Shown: positions 36,352 through 44,322 of the stretch, piece after piece
Layout of the letters: every line of letters begins with the position of its first letter
How positions within the stretch are numbered: the first letter of the stretch is position 1
From: Lutibacter sp. B1
GTDB lineage: Bacteria; Bacteroidota; Bacteroidia; Flavobacteriales; Flavobacteriaceae
Reading direction: 5' to 3'
NCBI RefSeq assembly: GCF_012524075.1
Contig: NZ_JAAZUI010000010.1
Coordinates: forward strand, 1-64,000
DNA length: 64,000 nucleotides
Made by a program: the position numbers and the translations under genes
Notes under the pieces: model-generated
What the model was told of the DNA's origin: nothing
What the model saw: only the letters and a program-made list of their open reading frames with translations
Databases searched by the model: none

Positions 36352-37647
36352 TTAAATCTTTTTCAGTTGTTTTTGAATTTTCTTTATGGCCGATTCAATA
36401 GGTTTTTCGGGTTCAATTACATTGTATTCACCCCAAAATTCAGGATCAGAAAAGCCTTCAGCTTCATCACTTAAAATTATAGAAGATTTTAACCGTTCTT
36501 TTGGTTTTATAAAAGATTTAGTAGTGTTCTTTTCCCAGTTGGTTATAGCCATTTCACTTGTAGAATAGTAAACGGAATTAAACCAACGTTTATCCCAATT
36601 AATTTTAAAACCGAGTTCAATTCTGCTATAACCATAATACCATTTTCCGTCTTTTGTTCTGTAATCTACCTGATAGAAAGTTTCTATAGGCCATACTTCA
36701 GCTTGTCTGGGCTTTTTTAGTATAAAAATTTTACTGGCTTTCACTCTATCTTCAATGTTTAGTTTAAATTTTGCACTTGTTAATGCTAAAGATTTGGCAT
36801 CAATGTATAATTTGCCATAGTAAAGAGGTTCAGTAATTTCTGGTTTTGGTTTAAAATTAACTACGTAAATAGGCCTGTTATCAATTTTAGTAGAGGTGTC
36901 AAATGTAAAAATATAATCATTCATTAAATCGGAATCTAAAAAATCCGGTTCATTTTTTATTAAATCCAAATGCAACATACTAAAAGGACCACCTCTAAGC
37001 TTTAAAGCTATAGTGTCTAATTTATTATAGTCGGTACTTTTACGTGCTTTATACAATTTTAAAAAATCATTTTTGCCGCTTATATAAGGTTGTTTATTTA
37101 TTTCAACAACAGCTTCAGCAAGCGAAACATACGTTCTTCTTTTTTTTATTGTTTCTCTATAAAAAGCAGTCATATCTGTAGGAAAATCTAAATAATTTTT
37201 CCCTTTTCGTTTTAAAACTTCAGTAATTAATAATTTAGCATCTTTTATATTAATATTAACTTCAGATAATTCTTCAATGTAGGTTTCAAGTTTTATAATG
37301 TTTTTGTTTTTTGTTAAATCTAACAAGCTAATAACTTTGCTTGTATATCCTAAAAAAGATACTGTTACTCTGTTGTTAGCATATTTTTTAGGAACCTTCA
37401 ATAAAAATTCACCTTGTGTATTTGTAACAGTACTAATATTAGTTCCGTTAATAGTTAATGAAGCAAATATTAATGGTTTTTTTGATTTACTGTCTAATAC
37501 AGAACCTTTATATCTATTAAATTTAAGAGTGTCATTTAGTATTTTATTAGAAGCGTAGTTATGGTTTTGAAACCCAATAAAAAAAATAAGCAAAAGGACT
37601 GATGTTGCCAGAGGTTTTTTACATATAGATGTTAGTTGTTTTATCAT
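36352..37647 (-). CDS. Carboxypeptidase-like regulatory domain protein
   Basis: A 431-residue exported protein. After an N-terminal hydrophobic signal (about residues 10-32) comes a CarboxypepD_reg-like beta sandwich (about 46-125: GSVLDSKSKKPLIFASLTI, then VSFLGYTSK), the module that also opens SusC-type receptors. The remainder (130-431) is a beta-rich domain of the kind found in Bacteroidota proteins with DUF5686-like tails, ending in a helical PEKPIESAIKKIQKQLKKI. It has no TonB-dependent barrel. Function unknown; outer-membrane or periplasmic location inferred. It is convergent with the M49-like gene. Confidence 0.72.
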   Translation of the reverse strand: MIKQLTSICKKPLATSVLLLIFFIGFQNHNYASNKILNDTLKFNRYKGSVLDSKSKKPLIFASLTINGTNISTVTNTQGEFLLKVPKKYANNRVTVSFLGYTSKVISLLDLTKNKNIIKLETYIEELSEVNINIKDAKLLITEVLKRKGKNYLDFPTDMTAFYRETIKKRRTYVSLAEAVVEINKQPYISGKNDFLKLYKARKSTDYNKLDTIALKLRGGPFSMLHLDLIKNEPDFLDSDLMNDYIFTFDTSTKIDNRPIYVVNFKPKPEITEPLYYGKLYIDAKSLALTSAKFKLNIEDRVKASKIFILKKPRQAEVWPIETFYQVDYRTKDGKWYYGYSRIELGFKINWDKRWFNSVYYSTSEMAITNWEKNTTKSFIKPKERLKSSIILSDEAEGFSDPEFWGEYNVIEPEKPIESAIKKIQKQLKKI

Positions 37648-37767
37648 GGCTCACAAATTTAAGTTAAATTTGACTATACAATTTAGTGACTTTAAGTGAA
37701 TTAAAAAAATAAATAGGAAATCTAAATGCAGTTCTTTTTTTCTAAAATTAAATTTGAATAAACTAAT

Positions 37768-39507
37768 TTAAGAACTTATTTTCTTTTTTTTATTTTTTAA
37801 GTTAACAGTAAAGTAAAATATTGATCCTTCATTATATTCACTTTCAAACCAAATTTTACCACCTAATATTTCTACAAATTCTTTTGAAATAGAGAGTCCT
37901 AAACCTGTTCCTTCATAATTTCTGGTTAAAGATTCACTACCTTGTCTAAATCTTTCAAAAATAACGTCTTTTTGTTCTTGAGGAATTCCTGCACCAGTGT
38001 CTTTTACATAAAACTTAAGAAATTGCCCTTCTTTTTGATATCCAAATTCTATAGAACCTTTATTGGTAAATTTGATAGCGTTTTCAAGAAGCTTTGTAAG
38101 TACAATTTTGATTTTTGCATAATCCGTTAAAAAGATGGCTTGATTTGAAGGTAAGGAATTTTTAAAGTTAAAAATAATTCCTTTTTCTTCAATTTCCGGT
38201 TTAAAAAGTATGTATATATTTTCTATTTGTTCGTTTAAATTTTTTTCAGTAGTATTTATCTCTATTGTCCCTGATTCTATTTTTGAAATGATAATAACAT
38301 CATTAATTGTATTGAGCATTCGTTTACCGCTATTTTCAATTACATTAATAAATTTAAGACGTTTATCTTCTGTTAGATCTGGTGTTTTTAATAAGTCGGA
38401 AAAGCCAAGAATAGCATTCATAGGAGTTCTAATTTCATGACTGATGTTTGCAAGAAAAGCAGATTTTAAACGGTTATTTTCATCAGCAATCTCTTTAGCT
38501 TTTTGTAACTCGATATTTTTTTCTTTCAACTTTTTCTCGTGTTTCTTAATCTGGGTAATATTTACACCAATGCTCGCAATTCCTAATATTTCTCTAGAGT
38601 TGGAATGCAGTGTTATATTATACCAAGAAATATATAATGGTTTACCTCTCTTTGTCAGTATTTTATTTTCATAATTTGTTGATACACTTTTAGTAAGAAT
38701 GCCATTTGTAAATATTTTTTCTTTTAAATGCTTCGGTACAAATAAATCTAACCAATTTTTTTCTAGTATTTCTTCTTGTGAATATTCTGTGATTTCTAAT
38801 AAATAATTATTGCAAAAATTTATACTTCCATCATTATTGAAAATGATAGATACGATATTTCCACTTTCTAAAATTTGTGTAAATCTTCGTTCAGATTCTT
38901 TTAACTTTAATTGAGCTAATGAATTTTGAAAGTTTGTATATTGCCTTAGCATTAAAATACCAAGAAGCATTGTTGCCGGAATATAAATGAATATAATTGG
39001 GATTACTATAATCTTATAAGTTTGAGTAATTTTCTCTGGAGGCATTAGTATTGTGCATGATAACATAGTAAGATGTACTATAAATCCCATTGCTAATAAT
39101 TCAAGATAATAATTATTAGTTTTCCAATTTGGTCTTAACTTTCTCCATAATAATCCAATAAAGCCTGATGTAATAATAACAGCCAAACCCATCCACATAC
39201 CATCTCCACCCATAATTATTCTTATTATGCTAGCTGTTAGCATTGCAATTAATGTAGGGATTGGACCAAAAAACAATCCGGAGATACAAAGCATAACCGA
39301 TCTGGTATCAAAGGTTATACCAGGTAACAATGTCCAAGGTGTAAACATTAAAATAGTAACAATACCACTTAAAATAAAACCCGTCAAAATTTTGGAAGAA
39401 AGACTTTTTGTGTTTTCATTTTTAATCCAGAAATTTTGATAAAATAGCGAAGAACTTAATAATATAGCAACGTTTTGTAATAATCCTATTATAATAGCTT
39501 GATTCAT
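37768..39507 (-). CDS. Orphan membrane sensor histidine kinase (5TMR-LYT, PAS)
   Basis: A 579-residue sensor kinase. Five or six membrane helices at the N-terminus (1-195) match the 5TM LytS-type receptor domain (FTPWTLLPGITFDTRSVMLC, GLFFGPIPTLIAM). A PAS domain follows (about 210-330), then HisKA with His357 in FLANISHEIRTPMNAILG, then the HATPase with LLENAIKFTNKG (N box), DTGAGIP and GTGLGLSI. There is no receiver domain and no response-regulator gene beside it, so its partner is elsewhere. Usually 5TMR-LYT sits on LytS-type kinases; here it is joined to a HisKA-class kinase. It is transcribed alone. Confidence 0.9.
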   Translation of the reverse strand: MNQAIIIGLLQNVAILLSSSLFYQNFWIKNENTKSLSSKILTGFILSGIVTILMFTPWTLLPGITFDTRSVMLCISGLFFGPIPTLIAMLTASIIRIIMGGDGMWMGLAVIITSGFIGLLWRKLRPNWKTNNYYLELLAMGFIVHLTMLSCTILMPPEKITQTYKIIVIPIIFIYIPATMLLGILMLRQYTNFQNSLAQLKLKESERRFTQILESGNIVSIIFNNDGSINFCNNYLLEITEYSQEEILEKNWLDLFVPKHLKEKIFTNGILTKSVSTNYENKILTKRGKPLYISWYNITLHSNSREILGIASIGVNITQIKKHEKKLKEKNIELQKAKEIADENNRLKSAFLANISHEIRTPMNAILGFSDLLKTPDLTEDKRLKFINVIENSGKRMLNTINDVIIISKIESGTIEINTTEKNLNEQIENIYILFKPEIEEKGIIFNFKNSLPSNQAIFLTDYAKIKIVLTKLLENAIKFTNKGSIEFGYQKEGQFLKFYVKDTGAGIPQEQKDVIFERFRQGSESLTRNYEGTGLGLSISKEFVEILGGKIWFESEYNEGSIFYFTVNLKNKKKKISS

Positions 39508-39775
39508 TCTTGTTTGTTTAAAAGTGGGGAAATAAACAATGTAACCAAACGTTTTTTATAAAAGGTTCGTATATCATTGTTTCAAATATCACATTAATAT
39601 TTTACAAATATTTTCAACTTATCATATATATGTTTTTTATAAAAAATTCAAATTATTGTAAAAATAAAAAAATTTAAAACATGTATTAAATAAATTTGTT
39701 AAGCATTTTTTTGAAGGCTATATGAGAGAATGAATAAGTATTTTAATTTGTGGTTATTCTATATACTAAAAAAAG
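39508..39775. other. AT-rich gap between the kinase and lysS
   Basis: The 339-base gap 39508-39846 contains only the lysS terminator at its right end. The remainder is very AT-rich with poly-A/T runs; I found no consensus -7 box for the kinase, no conserved frame and no RNA-like structure. Confidence 0.5.
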
Positions 39776-39810
39776 AAAAAGGAATTACACATTTAATGTA
39801 ATTCCTTTTT
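39776..39810 (-). terminator. Terminator of lysS
   Basis: AAAAAGGAATTACA pairs with TGTAATTCCTTTTT around a seven-base loop, 36 bases past the lysS stop; symmetrical A and T runs make it usable in both directions. Confidence 0.9.
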
Positions 39811-39846
39811 AAACTCTTTATAACAAGTTAAGAATGAACGATGTTT

Positions 39847-41544
39847 TTAATTTACTAGCTCAACAAACAAACCTTCGTCAGTATTATTTACTTTTGCAAT
39901 ACTGTGTTTAGTTAAACCTTTTATAGTTTTATCCCATTTTTTATTACTTAAACCAGATTGAGTTTTTAAGTCGTTTAACAGCATAGGAGAGCTACCTTTA
40001 AGTAAGTTGAAAACAGCTTTTTCATCTTCACTTAATTCAACAACTTTTTTCTCCGGTCTCATTTGTGGGAAGAATAAAACTTCTTGTATAGAGCTATTGT
40101 TGGTCATAAACATAACTAAACGGTCAATACCAATTCCAATTCCGGAAGTTGGTGGCATACCATATTCTAAAGCACGCAAAAAGTCTTGGTCAATAAACAT
40201 AGCTTCATCATCACCTTTTTCTGAAAGTTTTAATTGATCTTCAAAACGTTCACGTTGGTCTATAGGATCATTCAATTCAGAGTATGCGTTAGCTAATTCC
40301 TTACCATTTACCATTAATTCAAAACGTTCAGTTAAAGCAGGATTAGTGCGGTGTTCTTTGGTTAACGGACTCATTTCTTTTGGGTAGTCTGTAATAAATG
40401 TTGGCTGAATGTAATGGTGTTCACATTTTTCGCCAAATAATTCATCTATTAATTTACCAATTCCCATAGTATCATCTACTTCTATATCTAATTTTTTACA
40501 AACTTCTTTAAGCTCATCTTCATTCATTCCTGCAACATCATAACCGGTATGTATTTTAATAGCTTCTAAAATTGGAACTCTTGGGTACGGAGCTTTAAAA
40601 CTAACGTTATTTTTGCCTATTTTAACTTCAGTTGTTCCATTAGAATCCAAAGCAACTTTTTCCAATAATTCTTCCGTCATATTCATCATCCAATTATAGT
40701 CTTTATATGCAACATACAATTCCATAACTGTGAATTCAGGGTTGTGAGTTCTATCCATTCCTTCATTTCTAAAGTCTTTAGAGAATTCATAAACTGCATC
40801 AAAACCTCCAACAATTAATCGTTTTAAATATAACTCGTTTGCAATACGCAAATACAAAGGCATATCTAAAGTGTTGTGATGTGTAATAAAAGGACGCGCA
40901 GTTGCACCACCGGGTATTGGTTGTAAAATTGGTGTTTCAACTTCCAGATATCCTTTTTTATTAAAAAATTCACGTATTGAGTTGGTTATTTTTGTACGTT
41001 TTATAAAAGTATCTTTTACATTGTCATTTACAATTAAGTCTACATAGCGTTGGCGGTATCGTTGTTCAGCATCAGAAAAAGCATCGTGAACTTTACCATC
41101 GGCATCCGTTTTAACAACAGGTAGAGGACGCAAACTTTTAGAAAGTACTGTTAACTCTTTAACATTTACAGATTCTTCACCAACTTTAGTTTTAAAAACT
41201 TCGCCTTTAATACCAATAATATCTCCCATATCCAATAATTTTTTGAATACGGTATTGTACATTGTTCCTTCAGTATCTGTAGAAATTTCATCACGATTGA
41301 TGTAGATTTGCATTCTTCCACTTGAATCTTTTAATTCAGCAAAAGAAGCTTTTCCCATAATTCTTCGGCTCATCATTCTACCTGCAATTACAACTTCTTT
41401 ACCTTCAAACTTATCAAAATTTGAAACTATTTCATTAACTGTGGCAGTAGTTTTAAATTCATTTGCAGGATAGGGGTTTATACCTAATTCACGTAATTTT
41501 AGTAGAGATTCCCTTCTAATTATTTCAAGTGGTGTTAATTGCAT
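39847..41544 (-). CDS. lysS: Lysine--tRNA ligase, class II
   Basis: Charges tRNA-Lys. The N-terminal OB-fold anticodon domain (about 55-150) precedes the class II catalytic core: motif 2 region FRNEGMDRTHNPEFT and motif 3 GIGIGIDRLVMFMTNN near 480-495. After the core an extra C-terminal stretch of about 60 residues (SEDEKAVFNLLKGSSPMLLN...) gives 565 residues in total, longer than E. coli LysS (505) and apparently common in this group. A TATCTTTG -7 box on the minus strand at 41590-41583 lies 39 bases upstream of the ATG. Confidence 0.97.
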   Translation of the reverse strand: MQLTPLEIIRRESLLKLRELGINPYPANEFKTTATVNEIVSNFDKFEGKEVVIAGRMMSRRIMGKASFAELKDSSGRMQIYINRDEISTDTEGTMYNTVFKKLLDMGDIIGIKGEVFKTKVGEESVNVKELTVLSKSLRPLPVVKTDADGKVHDAFSDAEQRYRQRYVDLIVNDNVKDTFIKRTKITNSIREFFNKKGYLEVETPILQPIPGGATARPFITHHNTLDMPLYLRIANELYLKRLIVGGFDAVYEFSKDFRNEGMDRTHNPEFTVMELYVAYKDYNWMMNMTEELLEKVALDSNGTTEVKIGKNNVSFKAPYPRVPILEAIKIHTGYDVAGMNEDELKEVCKKLDIEVDDTMGIGKLIDELFGEKCEHHYIQPTFITDYPKEMSPLTKEHRTNPALTERFELMVNGKELANAYSELNDPIDQRERFEDQLKLSEKGDDEAMFIDQDFLRALEYGMPPTSGIGIGIDRLVMFMTNNSSIQEVLFFPQMRPEKKVVELSEDEKAVFNLLKGSSPMLLNDLKTQSGLSNKKWDKTIKGLTKHSIAKVNNTDEGLFVELVN

Positions 41545-41582
41545 TATGCGATTTTTTTTAAATACGTTAATTTAATAATTCG

Positions 41583-41590
41583 CAAAGATA
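41583..41590 (-). promoter_or_regulatory. lysS -7 promoter box
   Basis: CAAAGATA on the plus strand reads TATCTTTG on the minus strand, 39 bases before the lysS ATG. It stands back to back with the small-RNA promoter at 41639-41668. Confidence 0.5.
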
Positions 41591-41638
41591 CAATCAATTC
41601 AGAAAAATAGGTAATTTAGAAAGAAAAAGTATTATGAA

Positions 41639-41668
41639 TTTGTATTCAAATAAAAATTCATATATTTG
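41639..41668 (+). promoter_or_regulatory. Promoter of the predicted small RNA
   Basis: TTTG at 41639-41642, an 18-base spacer and TATATTTG at 41661-41668: a full Bacteroidota consensus promoter with no open reading frame of normal size behind it. Confidence 0.75.
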
Positions 41669-41670
41669 CC

Positions 41671-41771
41671 TATCGCATTATGTGCGATTTAGTTGTGTTG
41701 TTAGAACGTTTAATTACGTTCAGGTTTTTAAAACCAATGGAAAGCTTCCCGAAAACCGGGACGCTTTTTTT
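41671..41771 (+). ncRNA. Predicted structured small RNA with its own promoter and terminator
   Basis: A consensus promoter (41639-41668) is followed within 101 bases by an intrinsic terminator (41741-41771). Between them three hairpins are packed: ATCGCA/TGCGAT (41672-41688), GAACGT/ACGTTC (41704-41721) and GGTTTT/AAAACC (41723-41735). The unit lies between lysS and the DUF456 gene, divergent from the first and convergent with the second. Alternative: a 32-codon frame opens at ATG 41680, but it runs through the terminator, so a peptide is less likely. It could belong to a known Bacteroidota RNA class (for example Flavo-1), which I cannot test here. Confidence 0.6.
41741..41771 (+). terminator. 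Terminator of the predicted small RNA
   Basis: AAAGC-T-TCCCG, loop AAAAC, CGGGA-C-GCTTT, then TTTT. One internal mismatch separates two perfect helices. It ends 16 bases before the convergent DUF456 stop codon. Confidence 0.85.
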
Positions 41772-41786
41772 ATTTTAACTCTTTTT

Positions 41787-42299
41787 TTATTGCCCTATAT
41801 TGAAAAAAGCATCTTTATATTCCCAAAAAATTGAAATATAAAAACCTGTAAATATTACTGCTGTAATAAATTTTAAAAAGGTTGAAGTTAAAAACCCTAT
41901 AAATGAACCAAATGCAGCTTTAAGTGCTTTGGCTGAATCTTTACTGTCTTTTATCAATTCACCAACAAAAGCTCCTGCAAAAGGACCTATAATTATGCCA
42001 AAAGGTCCTAAAAATAGTATACCTATAAGTAAACCGATCATGGTGCCAATTACACCATATTTACTTCCTCCAAATTTTTTAGTTCCCAAAGCCGGGATAA
42101 AATAATCTATTACCCAAATAATAATGGCTACACCTAAAGTAATACCTAAAAATGTCCAATTGAGTGGTACTATTTTGGTTAAATGTAAAATAAGTAAGCC
42201 AATCCAACTGGTAAAAGGTCCTGGAAGTATAGGTAAAAATGAACCAATAATACCCAGCAACGCAAATAAAAATCCTATAATTAATAAAAAAATATCCAT
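41787..42299 (-). CDS. DUF456 family membrane protein
   Basis: A 170-residue, almost wholly hydrophobic protein with four to five membrane helices. Its glycine-rich turns are typical of DUF456: LPILPGPFTSWIGLLILHLT near 23-42 and GPFGIIIGPFAGAFVGEL near 98-115, followed by KAAFGSFIGFL. The family has no assigned biochemical role. It is transcribed alone, divergent from the BlaI operon, and its promoter must lie in the 134-base gap that also holds the three BlaI-type operators, so it may share their control. Confidence 0.85.
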   Translation of the reverse strand: MDIFLLIIGFLFALLGIIGSFLPILPGPFTSWIGLLILHLTKIVPLNWTFLGITLGVAIIIWVIDYFIPALGTKKFGGSKYGVIGTMIGLLIGILFLGPFGIIIGPFAGAFVGELIKDSKDSAKALKAAFGSFIGFLTSTFLKFITAVIFTGFYISIFWEYKDAFFNIGQ

Positions 42300-42363
42300 A
42301 CGCTAATTTAAGTTTTAAATTTATCATATACTCAATGTTTAGCAATTATCGTGCAAATTTTTT

Positions 42364-42428
42364 AACTAAAAAATTAGTTTAAACTAAATATTTAGTTATA
42401 TTTGTATTATTAAACTAAAAACTTAGTT
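42364..42428 (+). promoter_or_regulatory. BlaI operon promoter with three repeated operators
   Basis: Three copies of a 16-base dyad, AACTAA-N4-TTAGTT, stand at 42364-42379, 42382-42397 and 42413-42428. The middle copy is perfect (AACTAAATATTTAGTT). A perfect -7 box, TATATTTG (42397-42404), abuts the middle copy, and the third copy ends six bases before the ATG. They are the expected binding sites of the BlaI-type repressor encoded just downstream, which would block both promoter entry and early elongation. Confidence 0.8.
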
Positions 42429-42433
42429 GAAAA

Positions 42434-42805
42434 ATGGAAAAACAATTAACAAAAGCAGAAGAGCAAATAATGCAAGTTTTATGGGAGTTACAAGAAGCAA
42501 ATGTTAAAGAAATAATTGAAAAACTACCAAAGCCGAAGCCGGCATACAACACAGTTTCAACAATAATTCGGATTTTAGAAACTAAAAAATTTGTTGACCA
42601 CAAAGCAAAGGGTAGAGGATATATTTATTTTCCTATAATTCAAAAAAATGAATATAGTAATCAAAGTTTGCATAAACTGGTTGATGGTTATTTTGGAGGT
42701 TCTTTTAAAAATATGGTGTCATTTTTTGTAAAGAAAAATGAGGTGGATTTAAAGGAATTGGAAACTATTTTAAATACAATTAACGAAAAAAAGAATGAAA
42801 AATGA
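42434..42805 (+). CDS. BlaI/MecI-type transcriptional repressor
   Basis: A 123-residue winged-helix repressor. The BlaI/MecI pattern is clear: LTKAEEQIMQVLWELQEANV at the start, the recognition region YNTVSTIIRILETKKFVDHK (about 38-57), and the RGYIYFPII wing. The C-terminal dimerisation helices follow. In known systems the paired M56 receptor triggers cleavage of the repressor; the partner is encoded next, overlapping by four bases (42802-42805). Three matching operators lie directly upstream, so it represses its own operon. Confidence 0.93.
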   Translation: MEKQLTKAEEQIMQVLWELQEANVKEIIEKLPKPKPAYNTVSTIIRILETKKFVDHKAKGRGYIYFPIIQKNEYSNQSLHKLVDGYFGGSFKNMVSFFVKKNEVDLKELETILNTINEKKNEK

Positions 42806-44310
42806 TAAATTATACAATTCAAGTAATGCTTTTTCAAGCTCTATTTTTAGCAGTTTATGATTTCTTTTTGAAAAAAGAAACTTTTTTTAAGTGGAATAGG
42901 TTGTATTTATTAGGAACACCTTTTTTAGCCTTTATAATACCTTTATTAAAATTTGCAAGTTTTACTAATACTGTTCCTCAAGAATATATTGTGCAATTAC
43001 CAACAGTTATCATAAATCCGCAGGCTGTACTTGAAACTACAGTAAAAACGCCTTCATCTTTAATCAATTTAACAACTGTTTTTTATGCAGGAATTGTACT
43101 GTTTATACTTTTATTTTTTGTGCGTTTATTTAAAATAGTAAAGTTAATCAATACTCATAAAGTTATAAATAAGAATACATATAAGTTGGTTTTGCTAAAC
43201 GAAAAACAATCAGCTTTTTCATTTTTCAACTTTATTTTTATACATAAATCGTTTTTAGAAAAAGAAGATTTACAAATTATTAAGCACGAATTGGTGCACT
43301 GTAAGCAGTACCATTCAGTTGATTTATTACTTTTTGAAATTTTAAAAATAGCCATGTGGTTTAATCCGCTTGTGTATGTTTTTCAACATAGAATTACGGT
43401 TTTACACGAGTATATTTCTGATGCTGAGGTTGTAAAAGAAGTAGATAAAAAAAGTTATTTCAATAAATTATTAGCAGAAACATTTAATGTAGAACATATT
43501 TCATTCATTAATCAATTTTATAAACAATCATTAATCAAAAAACGAATAGCTATGATTACAAAAAACAAATCGCAAAAAATGAAACAGTTAAAATATTTAC
43601 TGTTAATTCCGCTGTTGTTCAGTATGTTGCTTTATATGTCTTGTACAAAAGGAGTAGAGTTTGAATTAGAAGATGTTGAAAATGCGCTAAATAAAGAAAA
43701 CGTAATTTCTGATGGAAAATATTTTGAAGGAAAAAACGGTAAAATGTTTTTAGGTACCAGTTTAGCAGGAAAAGAAGTTATGTATGAAGACTTTACGGAA
43801 AAAGAAAAGGAGTTATTTGATAAATTCAGCGATAAAGATTTTCCAAATCTTGAGATGAAGATAGTTATTGATACTAATGGAGATAGAGTGTTGTTTTTAA
43901 AAACGAATTTTAAATCTGTTACAACACAAAAAACGTATGAGTACGAAAAGGGAGAAGATGTACCATTTTCAATAATTGATGAGGTTCCTGTATTTCCGGG
44001 TTGTGAAGGAACTCAAGAAGAATTAAGAAAATGTTTACAAGAGAAAATTACAGAATATGTTAGTGTTAATTTTAATTCAGATTTAGCCAATGACCTTGGT
44101 TTACAGCAGGGTGTTAAACGAATTTTTGTACTATTTAAAATAGATAAAGATGGTACTATTACCGATGTTCAAGCACGAGCACCTCATCAAAGTTTAGCCG
44201 ATGAAGCCATACGAGTTATTGAAAGTTTACCAAAAATGATTCCTGGAAAACAAAAAGGAGAAGTTGTTGGCGTTAAATACAGTTTACCAATAGCTTTCAA
44301 AGTTGAATAA
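42802..44310 (+). CDS. BlaR1-like M56 metallopeptidase receptor with TonB C-terminal domain
   Basis: A 502-residue membrane protein. Three or four helices at the N-terminus (about 1-115) and the M56 zinc site IIKHELVHCKQYH, with His162, Glu163 and His166, define a BlaR1/MecR1-type peptidase. Another hydrophobic segment lies near 265-282. Instead of the penicillin-binding sensor of BlaR1, the C-terminus (about 390-502) is a TonB-C-like domain: VPVFPGCEGTQEELRKCLQE and RIFVLFKIDKDGTITDVQAR. This variant appears common in Bacteroidota. The inferred role is a regulatory protease acting on the neighbouring BlaI; the signal is unknown. Confidence 0.9.
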   Translation: MINYTIQVMLFQALFLAVYDFFLKKETFFKWNRLYLLGTPFLAFIIPLLKFASFTNTVPQEYIVQLPTVIINPQAVLETTVKTPSSLINLTTVFYAGIVLFILLFFVRLFKIVKLINTHKVINKNTYKLVLLNEKQSAFSFFNFIFIHKSFLEKEDLQIIKHELVHCKQYHSVDLLLFEILKIAMWFNPLVYVFQHRITVLHEYISDAEVVKEVDKKSYFNKLLAETFNVEHISFINQFYKQSLIKKRIAMITKNKSQKMKQLKYLLLIPLLFSMLLYMSCTKGVEFELEDVENALNKENVISDGKYFEGKNGKMFLGTSLAGKEVMYEDFTEKEKELFDKFSDKDFPNLEMKIVIDTNGDRVLFLKTNFKSVTTQKTYEYEKGEDVPFSIIDEVPVFPGCEGTQEELRKCLQEKITEYVSVNFNSDLANDLGLQQGVKRIFVLFKIDKDGTITDVQARAPHQSLADEAIRVIESLPKMIPGKQKGEVVGVKYSLPIAFKVE

Positions 44311-44322
44311 AATTTAAATTTT

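Noticed and set aside
41634-41834. Plus-strand frame of 66 codons overlapping the small-RNA locus
   Set aside because: It begins before the promoter, crosses the terminator and runs into the antisense of the DUF456 gene; the structured-RNA reading is stronger.
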